DNA from: a virus
Reading direction: 5' to 3' (one strand)
Length of the DNA: 28,063 nt
Virus record (IMG/VR): IMGVR_UViG_3300042453_001289
Coordinates: 1-28,063 of that record
In this document: one piece after another, positions 7,674 through 15,822 of the stretch
Numbering within the stretch: position 1 is the first letter of the stretch
Layout: each line of letters begins with the position of its first letter
Program-made: the position numbers and the translations under genes
The notes under the pieces: generated by a model
What the model saw: only the letters and a program-made list of their open reading frames with translations
What the model was told of the DNA's origin: nothing
Database searches by the model: none

Positions 7674-8491
7674 TGGTTGGGTTAGGGCTTGGTTTAGGTA
7701 CAGGCTTGCAAAATTACGTACCTTTTACACCTACAAATTTACCAGACTTAAAACTCTGGCTACCTGCCGACCGTATCAACCAAGCCAACAACACAGCAGT
7801 AGCGACTTGGAGCGACCAAAGCGGCAACGGCTATGACGCGACACAGTCCACCACAGCGGCGAGACCGACTTATATAGCGAGTGGGCTAAATGGGCTACCT
7901 GTGGTGCGGTTCGACGGGACAGATGATACTTTATCAGTACCGAGTAGTACGGCGACCTTTAAGTTTTTGCATAGTGACGTTTCTACGGTTTTTATCGTGG
8001 CAAAAGCAGGAGTAGTGTCAGACCCTGGTGTGGCCTATGGATTTTTACACACCGCAACAGGAACATCAGCAACAGGTTTTTATATAAGATTCACCGATAT
8101 AAGCCCGACCAATGACCGAATAGGACATAATATTTACTTTGGAACTGTTGGGCAAACTGTAGTGTCAAATAGTACACCTATCAACACATTTACAGCTAAT
8201 CAATTTAATTTTTTAAGCGTTTTATCCAAACCAAGCGATGCGGTGGCGGCAGAAAGGTCTGCTATATCAATAAATGGAGCGGTTGCAACACAATCGAATG
8301 TGCAAACAAACACTCCATCCACTTCGAATGCTACAAATGATTTAATAATAGGTGGCTCAATTTCTTCTACCACGCCATTCCTAAACGGCGACATAGGAGA
8401 AATCATCGTCTACAATCGCGCACTAAACACAAGCGAGCTTGCACAAGTCCACAAGTATCTTTCAATGAAATGGGGTATCACTCTTGCATAA
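7673..8491 (+). CDS. LamG/concanavalin-like fibre or capsid spike protein
   Basis: A 272-aa protein whose ATG shares a base with the preceding stop. After a Gly-rich start (GLGLGLGTGL) comes a domain of the LamG/concanavalin A-like lectin type. It opens with LKLWLPADRI, AVATWSDQSGNGYDATQ, RPTY and NGLPVVRFDGTDDTLSV, and closes with NGDIGEIIVYNRALNTSE and VHKYLSMKWGI. These are the standard ends of this domain in bacterial and phage surface proteins that bind glycans. A tail fibre or capsid spike role is inferred from position directly after the base-like gene. The ends are GC-rich and the middle AT-rich, a sign of mosaic origin. Confidence 0.85.
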   Translation: MVGLGLGLGTGLQNYVPFTPTNLPDLKLWLPADRINQANNTAVATWSDQSGNGYDATQSTTAARPTYIASGLNGLPVVRFDGTDDTLSVPSSTATFKFLHSDVSTVFIVAKAGVVSDPGVAYGFLHTATGTSATGFYIRFTDISPTNDRIGHNIYFGTVGQTVVSNSTPINTFTANQFNFLSVLSKPSDAVAAERSAISINGAVATQSNVQTNTPSTSNATNDLIIGGSISSTTPFLNGDIGEIIVYNRALNTSELAQVHKYLSMKWGITLA

Positions 8492-8738
8492 AATTATAGT
8501 TATTACAAAATCACAAAAATCGAGTGCAAATGCGTTTTGTAATTCAATCGGAGCTGAGGGTGAAACTTTCACAAATGGATTGTATACAAATGGCGTATTA
8601 ACACATTATTGGGCAGGATGGTTAGTAACAGACAACCAATGGGAACTATTAAAAGAACGCAACTATCAATTCTTTGATTCACCTGATGGAGCACTGTCTG
8701 TAACAAAACTTGAACAATCACAGGAGATGGTAGAATGA
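8484..8738 (+). CDS. Small phage protein of unknown function
   Basis: An 84-aa protein read from TTG 8484, overlapping the LamG gene by 8 bases; TGGGGT at 8471-8476 is a modest ribosome site and no other start fits. The core SIGAEGETFTNGL followed by THYWAGW and a short helical end resembles a small conserved protein found next to tail or fibre genes in other phages, without known function. Its stop overlaps the next gene as ATGA. Confidence 0.75.
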   Translation: MHKIIVITKSQKSSANAFCNSIGAEGETFTNGLYTNGVLTHYWAGWLVTDNQWELLKERNYQFFDSPDGALSVTKLEQSQEMVE

Positions 8739-8887
8739 ATTCAGTTACTAGAGAAGACGCATTTTTAGAATTTCAAATTAATAGACTGATTCAAGAAATC
8801 CGAGAAATCAAAACTATGATTGAACCTAAACCTGTCGTAGAGAAGCCTGTTTCGATAAGGGGGAGAAAGAAACGTGATACTCTCTGA
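8735..8887 (+). CDS. Tiny helical protein of unknown function
   Basis: A 50-aa open frame at ATG 8735 with a strong CAGGAGA site just upstream and an ATGA overlap with the gene before. The first 30 residues form a likely helix with coiled-coil spacing (FLEFQINRLIQEIREIKTMI). A Pro/Val linker and a basic tail (RGRKKRDTL) follow. It overlaps the adaptor gene by 14 bases. No family recognised; possible oligomerisation helix. Confidence 0.7.
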   Translation: MNSVTREDAFLEFQINRLIQEIREIKTMIEPKPVVEKPVSIRGRKKRDTL

Positions 8888-9467
8888 AATGATTAATTTA
8901 ACAAATTCATATATAGATGATGTAGCATCTAACGATGAACTTATTCGTTGGTTAAATATGGGTAAAGACCGTATGGCAATTGAGGTAAAATCTATTTTTC
9001 CTGACCTGCCTACGGTTGCACAAGACCAGACATTGACTGCTACGTTTATATTTTCTGCTAAATACCATGAAGTTCCTTGTTTGTATGCCGCCGCTATGTA
9101 TCGTGGTCAGGAGTCTTCTTTAAACGAAAAAAACAGTTTTATGCAACAATTTGAGCTTGGCTTACGTAATTTTTCGGAAAACTACAACCCTCCAATGCAA
9201 TATCGTGACGAACATAATATCATTCAGTATACTGCAACTGCGGCACAGACTGATTTTGTGATTGCAAATGATATGTTTACGCCTTTCTATGGAGATGTAC
9301 GATTTTATGTAAATAGCATTCCAAATGATTACTTTGTCGTTCAAAGTAAAATTTTGTTTAAATATGTTGGCGTTACCCCTCTAGTTAATGGTGACAAAGT
9401 AACTCTTGTATTTGAACAAAACGCTAATTTTATAGAACCACCTTATCATTGGATGAGGAGTTGGTAA
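8874..9467 (+). CDS. Head-tail adaptor-like connector protein
   Basis: A 197-aa protein starting at GTG 8874, with AAGGGGGAG upstream. The N-terminal helical segment (ILSEMINLTNSYIDDVASND, ELIRWLNMGKDRMA) and the central YAAAMYRGQ helix are typical of head completion adaptors that bind below the portal. The second half is a beta domain (QTDFVIANDMFTPFYGDVRF, VNGDKVTLVFEQ). It lies between capsid and nozzle genes, the normal place for an adaptor. The extra beta domain makes it longer than minimal adaptors. The assignment is by fold pattern and position. Confidence 0.75.
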   Translation: MILSEMINLTNSYIDDVASNDELIRWLNMGKDRMAIEVKSIFPDLPTVAQDQTLTATFIFSAKYHEVPCLYAAAMYRGQESSLNEKNSFMQQFELGLRNFSENYNPPMQYRDEHNIIQYTATAAQTDFVIANDMFTPFYGDVRFYVNSIPNDYFVVQSKILFKYVGVTPLVNGDKVTLVFEQNANFIEPPYHWMRSW

Positions 9468-9470
9468 CTC

Positions 9471-12008
9471 GTGGTAAGAGCTAATTTTGCACCAGACCCG
9501 TCTATACAACGTTTTGAAGCCTATATGAATTTCATAGGCGGATTAAACATAGAAACATCTAACGAAACACTTAGAGAAAATGAGTTTACAGTGTTCGATA
9601 ACTTAGACTTATCCACTCGTGGGTCAGCTAAGCGTAGAACAGGTCGTATTAATACACTAGGTTTTGAGTTTGGTAGTACAGATGTTGGTCAAGGTATGTT
9701 TTTCTTTTATCGAGCAGACCAAACAACACCTGACAGAATTTTAGCTATTAACGGTAAGCTGTATCGGTTTCCTCCAACACCATGGTCGGTAAATAGTGAA
9801 ACTCCAACAGGCACAATTAATGGCACAAATAAAGTGTTTACTTTAGCTAACCCATTTATTCAAAAAGCAATTACTTACCCTGTTGCTGATAACCAAACGC
9901 TTGTTGCTAATGATTTAGTTATTCTTAATACCTCAAATAAAATTGAAAAATACGTATCAACAGGTACAATTATGGGTTATGTTAAGTCTTTTGATAGTAT
10001 TAAAAGAACAGCAGAAATTTATGAATTTGTTGCAACGGTTGACGGTACTATAACTAGTGCATTTACTTTAAATTTTCGTACGGGAGTAATTACATTTACA
10101 AATGCACCTGCAACAAGTGTCAGTATTAAATATAAATATCAGCTTAAACTGATTACTGTAGAAAATTTGCCGAGCAACACTTTTCAAACAACAAAAGCAA
10201 TTGAAGCTGTTCAGGTGGATAACGATTTATACATTGCAACAGGCACTGAGTTTTGTATGATTGGTTATAGTGATGACCCTGCATGGGTGGCATCTACAGC
10301 TTATGTAATTGGTGATCGTGTAATCGTAACAGCCACAGGTCGATTGTATGTGTGTACAATTGCAGGAACTTCTGATGCAACTACAGCCCCGTCACATACG
10401 TCAGGTGCCGCAACAAATGGAACTGCAACATTTACTTACATCGGCGTTGTGTCAGAAAAGACATATGCAAAAGTTGTCGAGCCTTACAAACCTAGCGTTC
10501 TTGAAGTTCTTAACATTGGTACAAATGGTTTGGCATCAAATCCTAATACATGGATACAGGATACAACAGACGAATTAAGTGCCGCCGCATTAACGATAAA
10601 AACAGTGACACCATCGACCTTTACTCCTGTAGTTAATCAAACTGTTACTTTTACAGTTTACTATACAAAAACGTCAGGGATTACAACAGCTCAAGGTCAA
10701 TGGGAGTATAAACGTTCGGATGAAACAACATGGGCAACAATTAAAGCATTCACCGATTTTCCATCAGGTAAAACGCATGATTTTGTATTTCCTAGCGGAA
10801 CTAAGTACGACATCCGTGTATCAGTTCGAGATAAAGCCCATCATTCTAATCTAGTCGTATTTTACTTAGATGAATACAATGTAAACTTATATAATCCTGT
10901 TAATGATGCAGTTTTAAGAACCACAAGTATTGATAAATGCACAAAGATTAGATTGCATTGGGACAGATTGATTCTTTCAGGTGATGACACAGACCCTTAT
11001 CAAATTTATATTTCAGATTTAAATGCACCAAACTATTTCCCAACAACAAATACAATTAACTTTGACATTGGAAAGAAAGAAGCAATTGTTTCTATCGTTC
11101 GCTATAAAAGCGACTTGATTATATTTACAAGGTCAACAGTACAAGGATTGTATGGTAAAAGTCCCGAAGATTACACTAGACGAATTATCCACGACAATAT
11201 TGGTTGTATTGCACCATTGTCGGCTAAAGTAATTCGAGATGATATATTCTTCTTGTCTGACCAAGGCTTGTACCGATTGTATCCAACCCCTCTAGCTTTT
11301 GAGAATTTACGATTAACTAGAGTTGACACACAGATTCGTTCTGCGATTCCGTATGACGAAAAATCAAGTGCGATGGTGTATGACAATCAGTATTGGATTT
11401 GTTTCCCTAGCCAATCCTTAATTTATCGTTATTACTACGACATCGGTTCATGGACAAGGGATAAATCAAACTATCTAAATATCATAGAATTTGAACAATA
11501 TGCGGAAGATATTTACAATTTTACAGAAAAAGGGAACTTGTGGTTACACGACACTTCAGTGTATTATGATATTAATAGTGCAACTCCTTACGAAATGATT
11601 GTAAATACCAAATTTCTTGATTTATCGGCACAATTTAACTATAAAAAGATTCGCAGAATGTATGTGCTTGGTAGACATTTTAATGGTGTAAACAACAACA
11701 TGGAAGTAAGAGTATACGCCGACTCAGCACTAGTTTTAACACCAGATTCAGGGTATGCTAGTGTTGACCCTGCAACAAACACTGTCATTTGGAACACAAC
11801 AACCCAGCCAAATATGTATTTCTACACAGGTACGGATTTTGGTTCATGGTTGATAGGACAGTCAGCATGGGGAGATGTACAATTGTCAGTGCAACGAGCA
11901 GATGTCAGAGGGAAATCAAGACGTGTGAAAGTTAGTTTCTTACATGATCTTAACGCACCATTTGAACTTTATGGATTCGGCTTAGAATACAAGATTAAAA
12001 GAGTTTAG
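9471..12008 (+). CDS. Tail nozzle-like protein with carbohydrate-binding and Ig-like inserts
   Basis: An 845-aa protein beginning at GTG 9471, with GAGGAG about 12 bases upstream. The N-terminus (FIGGLNIETSNETLRENEFT, then DNLDLSTRGSAKRRTGR) is the typical opening of beta-propeller nozzle or tail tube proteins of short-tailed phages (compare P22 gp10 and T7 gp12). Repeated propeller strands include FIFFLSDQGLYRL-type and YWICFPSQSLIYRYYYDIGSW. Two inserts are visible: a small carbohydrate-binding-like module around residues 270-325 (WVASTAYVIGDRVIV ... GRLYVCTIAG) and an Ig-like segment around 375-455. It would seal the tail end before ejection. Confident for tail protein, moderate for the exact homologue. 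Confidence 0.83.
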   Translation: MVRANFAPDPSIQRFEAYMNFIGGLNIETSNETLRENEFTVFDNLDLSTRGSAKRRTGRINTLGFEFGSTDVGQGMFFFYRADQTTPDRILAINGKLYRFPPTPWSVNSETPTGTINGTNKVFTLANPFIQKAITYPVADNQTLVANDLVILNTSNKIEKYVSTGTIMGYVKSFDSIKRTAEIYEFVATVDGTITSAFTLNFRTGVITFTNAPATSVSIKYKYQLKLITVENLPSNTFQTTKAIEAVQVDNDLYIATGTEFCMIGYSDDPAWVASTAYVIGDRVIVTATGRLYVCTIAGTSDATTAPSHTSGAATNGTATFTYIGVVSEKTYAKVVEPYKPSVLEVLNIGTNGLASNPNTWIQDTTDELSAAALTIKTVTPSTFTPVVNQTVTFTVYYTKTSGITTAQGQWEYKRSDETTWATIKAFTDFPSGKTHDFVFPSGTKYDIRVSVRDKAHHSNLVVFYLDEYNVNLYNPVNDAVLRTTSIDKCTKIRLHWDRLILSGDDTDPYQIYISDLNAPNYFPTTNTINFDIGKKEAIVSIVRYKSDLIIFTRSTVQGLYGKSPEDYTRRIIHDNIGCIAPLSAKVIRDDIFFLSDQGLYRLYPTPLAFENLRLTRVDTQIRSAIPYDEKSSAMVYDNQYWICFPSQSLIYRYYYDIGSWTRDKSNYLNIIEFEQYAEDIYNFTEKGNLWLHDTSVYYDINSATPYEMIVNTKFLDLSAQFNYKKIRRMYVLGRHFNGVNNNMEVRVYADSALVLTPDSGYASVDPATNTVIWNTTTQPNMYFYTGTDFGSWLIGQSAWGDVQLSVQRADVRGKSRRVKVSFLHDLNAPFELYGFGLEYKIKRV

Positions 12009-12022
12009 AAAGGAGTGGTTAT

Positions 12023-12391
12023 ATGGCACAAGTTAATCCGGGGTCACTAACAGATTGGCAAAATGGTCAAACAATTACAGCAGAAGCGTACAAACAAGAA
12101 CGTGAAATTATTTATACTGCAATTAATGCTTTTGTTTCAACTACTAATGGCTCTAGCGGTGCTGACCAAGTAGGTGCAACACAACTTATTGCAGGTAGTG
12201 GAACAACAGTGCAAGCTATCTTAGAGTATTTGTATACCCAATTGTTAAATGTGACACTCGGACAAATTCCAGATGGGTCACTGACTGACGTGAAACTCAG
12301 CGATGCGGCAGGTCAAATCAAATCAAACTTAGTTATAAAGTCAATTGGTTCACAAATTTATTCTTATAGAAACTTTGGAGGTGCATTATAA
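12023..12391 (+). CDS. Tail fibre or fibre-anchor protein
   Basis: A 122-aa protein with ATG 12023 behind AAAGGAG. The first part NPGSLTDWQNGQTITAEAYK then QEREIIYTAINAFV is a pattern seen at the N-terminus of many phage tail fibres. The middle holds a helix and a short repeat theme (IPDGSLTDVKLSDAAGQIKS) common in fibre shafts. At this length it could be a fibre anchor or an independent small fibre part to which the next gene products attach. Overlaps the next ATG by one base. Confidence 0.75.
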   Translation: MAQVNPGSLTDWQNGQTITAEAYKQEREIIYTAINAFVSTTNGSSGADQVGATQLIAGSGTTVQAILEYLYTQLLNVTLGQIPDGSLTDVKLSDAAGQIKSNLVIKSIGSQIYSYRNFGGAL

Positions 12392-12828
12392 TGCCAGCTA
12401 ACACACTACCGATTTTTCCCTTAACTCCCAAGGTGGAGTGGGGCAAAGTGGACACAGCCAACACAGCCAAGGATGGCACAGGGACTGTCGTAACCGTATT
12501 CACCGCAGGAGCTAACGGGTCGCGGATTGACCAAATCAAGGTTCGCGCACTCGGAACCAATGTCGCCACCGTCATCCGATTTTTCGTCAACAATGGAAGC
12601 ACCAACGCGACCGCGGCCAACAACTCTCTGGTACACGATACGACGATCGCGGCTACGACCAACTCCGAAACCGCGGCACTGGTGGACAACAACATCACAT
12701 TGACGGTCAACACAACCGAAACTGTCCCACCGATTCCTTATTTGCCAGCGGGCTATAAAATTAATATCACCATAGGCACGACAGTTGCCTCAGGGCTACA
12801 AGTCACCGTCTGGGGAGCGGACTATTAA
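12391..12828 (+). CDS. Beta-rich tail-associated protein
   Basis: A 145-aa protein starting at ATG 12391, with GGAGGTG at 12377-12383. The pattern LPIFPLTPKVEWGKVDTANT, AKDGTGTVVTVFTAGANGSR, IDQIKVRALGTNVATVIRFF, and late YLPAGYKINITIGTTVASGL matches a small all-beta protein that I have seen near tail fibre genes in many phages, without defined function. It is much richer in GC (62 percent in 12601-12660 by hand count) than the genes before it (32 percent in 11641-11700). That suggests recent transfer along with the next two genes. Confidence 0.8.
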   Translation: MPANTLPIFPLTPKVEWGKVDTANTAKDGTGTVVTVFTAGANGSRIDQIKVRALGTNVATVIRFFVNNGSTNATAANNSLVHDTTIAATTNSETAALVDNNITLTVNTTETVPPIPYLPAGYKINITIGTTVASGLQVTVWGADY

Positions 12829-13784
12829 TGAGTTTTAACGATGGCATCATTCAAAAGCCGAATATCCTTGACAAGCAACGGAATAAAAAATATGCCAGCT
12901 TTAGCCCACTTTTTAGACCCCGCCAACCAAAGGAAGCCCTAGAAATCGAAGTCGAGTATCTTGTCATCGCTGGTGGTGGCGGTGGTGGCGGAGCAGGTGG
13001 CTCAAGCAACGCATCAGGAGGCGGGGGAGCTGGTGGTTATCGCTCTTCCGTCACGGGCGAAAACTCTGGAGGCGGCGCGTCTGCCGAGACCAAAGTCAAA
13101 TGGAAGTTTGCCCAAAGCTTTACGGTCACCGTCGGCGGCGGAGGGTCAGGTGGCACATCTACCAACCGCGGCACTGACGGAACTGGCTCCACTTTCACTG
13201 TCACCTCAACAGGTGGGGGTGGTGGCTCAAGTCCATTTAGCGGCCAACCCGCTCAGTCTGGAGGCTCTGGTGGTGGTGGAGGTTCCTCTACAGGCACCGC
13301 AGGAGCATCGGGAACCACGAATCAAGGTTTCGCTGGAGGAAACGGCGGCGGCAATGGAGTCACTGGAGGCGGCGGTGGAGCTTCGGCAGTCGGGGTCGAC
13401 GGAGACGCAGGAGCGGCGAGAAAAAGCGGAAACGGCGGAGCGGGGGTCTCGTCATCCATCACAGGCTCAAGCACAGCAAGAGCTGGCGGCGGCGGCGGCG
13501 GTCAAGGCTCGCTCGCTCTTGCCATCGGCACAGGCGGAACTGGCGGCGGAGGCGATGGCGGCGGCACTGGAGTGGCAGGAACAGTCAACACAGGTGGCGG
13601 CGGAGGTGGGGGTGGAAATGGCGGAGTCGGTGGTAACGGTGGCTCGGGCGTGATCATCCTCAGATACAACGCGGCCTATCCCGAACTGAAATCCATCGGA
13701 GCAGGACTAACTTATTCTTTAAACACCAGCGGAGGCTTCAAAATCTACACGTTTACAGCAGGTACCGACACCATAACGATATGA
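12828..13784 (+). CDS. Glycine-rich tail fibre or adhesin
   Basis: A 318-aa protein whose ATG shares a base with the previous stop. After a basic N-terminal linker of about 40 residues comes a strand YLVIAGGGGGGGAGGSS that opens a glycine-rich domain of about 230 residues. It closes with GGSGVIILRYNAAYPELKS and a short beta domain (YSLNTSGGFKIYTFTAGTDT). Runs such as GGGGGQGS suggest polyglycine-helix packing, as in some phage adhesin tips; this is by analogy. The domain type is known in many phage fibres. GC is about 70 percent at 13501-13560. A 230-aa frame on the same strand is only its shadow. Confidence 0.83.
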   Translation: MSFNDGIIQKPNILDKQRNKKYASFSPLFRPRQPKEALEIEVEYLVIAGGGGGGGAGGSSNASGGGGAGGYRSSVTGENSGGGASAETKVKWKFAQSFTVTVGGGGSGGTSTNRGTDGTGSTFTVTSTGGGGGSSPFSGQPAQSGGSGGGGGSSTGTAGASGTTNQGFAGGNGGGNGVTGGGGGASAVGVDGDAGAARKSGNGGAGVSSSITGSSTARAGGGGGGQGSLALAIGTGGTGGGGDGGGTGVAGTVNTGGGGGGGGNGGVGGNGGSGVIILRYNAAYPELKSIGAGLTYSLNTSGGFKIYTFTAGTDTITI

Positions 13785-13792
13785 GGTGACAA

Positions 13793-14095
13793 ATGGCACA
13801 CTATGCTTTTTTAGACGAAAACTCAATCGTCACAGAGGTTATCACAGGCAAAGACGAAAACGAGGATGGCATTGACTGGGAACAGTATTACGGCGAGTTT
13901 CGCGGGCAAGTCTGCAAGCGGACATCCTACAACACTCGCGCAGGAACTCACATCTCAGGAGGCGAACCGTTTCGCAAAAACTACGCAGGGATAGGGTACA
14001 CTTACGACCCTGACAGAGATGCCTTTATCCCACCAAAACCAGATGGAGACTATATTTTAAACGAAGAAACATGCTTATGGGAGATGTTGACATGA
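13793..14095 (+). CDS. Conserved small fibre-associated phage protein
   Basis: A 100-aa protein with ATG 13793 behind GAGGTGA. The start AHYAFLDENSIVTEVITGKD and the segment FRKNYAGIGYTYDPDRDAF followed by IPPKPDGDYILNEETCLWE match a well-known small phage protein family, found next to fibre genes in many cyanophages and other aquatic phages. Its role is not established; fibre assembly or attachment has been considered plausible because of location. It is the last gene of the GC-rich block. Its stop overlaps the glycosyltransferase start as ATGA. Confidence 0.85.
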   Translation: MAHYAFLDENSIVTEVITGKDENEDGIDWEQYYGEFRGQVCKRTSYNTRAGTHISGGEPFRKNYAGIGYTYDPDRDAFIPPKPDGDYILNEETCLWEMLT

Positions 14096-14715
14096 CAAAA
14101 GTATTAGTAGGGGTTCCAATCTATCGATCAGTTGAATTTAAAGTTTTTGAAAGTTTTTTAAGACTAGCTGGTTTAAAAAGCGAAACAAAACTTCAATTTT
14201 GTCTAATTTCAAGCTCATTAATTTATAATGCAAGGCAGTACATTGCAGAAGAATTTTTAAAAAGTGACTGTGACTTCCTGATGTTTATTGATTCAGATAT
14301 GACTTTTCACTCTAAAAGTATTGACATTTTGTTGGCACATGACAAAGAATTTGTAACTGCTAAAGCATTTAAACGAGAAAAACCTTATCAACCATGTTTC
14401 TACACCGGAATTAAATATGTTGATGGGCAACCCATGTTTCAAGCACCAAGTAGCTATGATGCAGAATTACTTCCCATTGAAGGTGCAGGACTTGCTTGTG
14501 CACTAATCAAGCGTTCAGCATTTGAAAAAATAGAAAAACCGTACTTCTTTCCTTATCCCAATCTTGGTGAAGACTTGACATTTTGTTTAAAACTTAGAAA
14601 AGCAGGAGTAGAATTGTTTTGTGATACTACATTGCAGTTCGGACATCTAAGTCAAATGGAAGTCTTCGAGCAAGATTTTGTAGATGCTTATGCAAAATTA
14701 GGTAAAAAAGAATGA
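14092..14715 (+). CDS. Glycosyltransferase, GT-A fold (first of two)
   Basis: A 207-aa enzyme that should transfer a sugar from a nucleotide sugar to a target not evident from sequence. Start ATG 14092 has GGGAGATG upstream and overlaps the previous stop; a longer frame from 14071 is less likely. VLVGVPIYRS begins the first Rossmann-like strand; the metal-binding DSD is at residues 67-69 (FIDSDMT), a GAGLACALIKRS loop follows, and the acceptor-side acidic pair GED is at 159-161 with H185 (FGHLS) after it. All key parts of a small GT-A domain are present. It lies between fibre and lysis genes, so viral fibres or host wall glycans are candidate acceptors. Confidence 0.85.
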   Translation: MTKVLVGVPIYRSVEFKVFESFLRLAGLKSETKLQFCLISSSLIYNARQYIAEEFLKSDCDFLMFIDSDMTFHSKSIDILLAHDKEFVTAKAFKREKPYQPCFYTGIKYVDGQPMFQAPSSYDAELLPIEGAGLACALIKRSAFEKIEKPYFFPYPNLGEDLTFCLKLRKAGVELFCDTTLQFGHLSQMEVFEQDFVDAYAKLGKKE

Positions 14716-15425
14716 AAATACTCATCGGTGCTCCCGTAAAACAAGACGAAACAATCTTTCAATATTATCTGAAATCTTTAGCAAATTTAGAATGTGAACA
14801 TCAAGTAGATTGGTTTTTTATCCTTCACAATTCGCCTGAATTAAAAAAATACTTAAAGCCTGAACAATACGATCTATACATTAACAATACAGAATACGAA
14901 GTCAACACCACTCATTATTGGCGAAAAGAAAACTTAAAAGACGTAACAATGATGAAAAATACTTTATTACAAAAAACGCTTGAAGAAGGCTACGACTATT
15001 TTTTTCTAGTTGATTCAGATATCATTCTACACCCGAAAACATTACAACATTTAATTATGCAGAATCAGCCGATAATATCGGAGATATTTTGGACGGCTTG
15101 GAATCCAGGCGAGGAACTTATGCCGAACGCATGGGATTATGATTTTTACGGGTTCAAACAACAAAATGATTGGCGCAAATTTGAGCAAAAAGCAGTTTGG
15201 CAAGTCGGTTATAGCGGAGCTTGCATATTAATTCATCGTGATGTTATAGAAGCAGGTGTTAACTATTCACCGATTCATAATGTATCATTCTCAACGTGGG
15301 AAGACCGAGCATTTTGTATTAGAGCCGCAGTACATGGATTTCAAGTTACAATGGATACACATTATCCAGCCACTCATTTATACCGAAAAGAAGACGTTGA
15401 CGCTTATAAATTAAAGGAGGTTTAA
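14712..15425 (+). CDS. Glycosyltransferase, GT-A fold (second of two)
   Basis: A 237-aa enzyme, coupled to the first by an ATGA overlap. MKILIGAPVKQD forms the first strand; DSD at residues 101-103 (FLVDSDIIL) is the metal site, WED at 196-198 (FSTWEDRAFC) the likely catalytic acid region, and H222 (ATHLY) the late His. It shares the layout of its neighbour but not close sequence, so it is not a simple recent duplicate. Two different transferases in a row suggest a two-sugar modification. Acceptor and donor cannot be read from the sequence. Confidence 0.85.
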   Translation: MKILIGAPVKQDETIFQYYLKSLANLECEHQVDWFFILHNSPELKKYLKPEQYDLYINNTEYEVNTTHYWRKENLKDVTMMKNTLLQKTLEEGYDYFFLVDSDIILHPKTLQHLIMQNQPIISEIFWTAWNPGEELMPNAWDYDFYGFKQQNDWRKFEQKAVWQVGYSGACILIHRDVIEAGVNYSPIHNVSFSTWEDRAFCIRAAVHGFQVTMDTHYPATHLYRKEDVDAYKLKEV

Positions 15426-15426
15426 C

Positions 15427-15822
15427 ATGAAACAACTAGCGGCAAATAGTGGTGTAGCATTTGTTGGCTCCATCGTTGGGTATTTATTTGGGGGGTGGAG
15501 CGAATTGTTGGCATTGTTCTTTTTCGTAGTTATTGTAGACTACATCACAGGCGTACTAGCGGCGATAACCGAAAAGAATCTTAGTTCCTCTGTAGGTTAT
15601 AAAGGGCTTGTTAAAAAGTTTGGTATGGTTATTGTAGTTGCAATGGCGTATCAATTAGATAAATTTACAGGTACAAACGTTATAATGTCTGGTGCTATTT
15701 TCTTTTTCGTAGCTAACGAACTCGTATCTATTACTGAAAACTATGGTCGTATCGGATTACCATTACCGCCACAGCTTAAAAACGTCATAAAAATACTGAG
15801 GGATAAAAATGACAATATTTAG
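15427..15822 (+). CDS. Holin
   Basis: A 131-aa membrane protein with ATG 15427 behind AAAGGAGG, so strongly translated. Hydrophobic stretches lie at about residues 8-22, 25-45 (ELLALFFFVVIVDYITGVLA), 68-80 and 88-102. The VDYITGVLAAITEKNLSSSV and GLVKKFGM patterns are typical of the phage holin family often named toxin secretion/phage lysis holin (Phage_holin_4). Holins open the membrane at a set time so that the lysin reaches the wall. It overlaps the lysin gene by 14 bases, the classical lysis cassette. Confidence 0.93.
   Translation: MKQLAANSGVAFVGSIVGYLFGGWSELLALFFFVVIVDYITGVLAAITEKNLSSSVGYKGLVKKFGMVIVVAMAYQLDKFTGTNVIMSGAIFFFVANELVSITENYGRIGLPLPPQLKNVIKILRDKNDNI

Noticed and set aside
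12961-13653. A 230-aa open frame overlapping the glycine-rich fibre gene in another frame
   Set aside because: It is a by-product of GC-rich glycine codons; composition is odd, there is no ribosome site and no recognisable domain.
12391-14095. Possible diversity-generating retroelement target in the fibre cassette
   Set aside because: No reverse transcriptase gene and no template-like near-repeat were noticed in the window.
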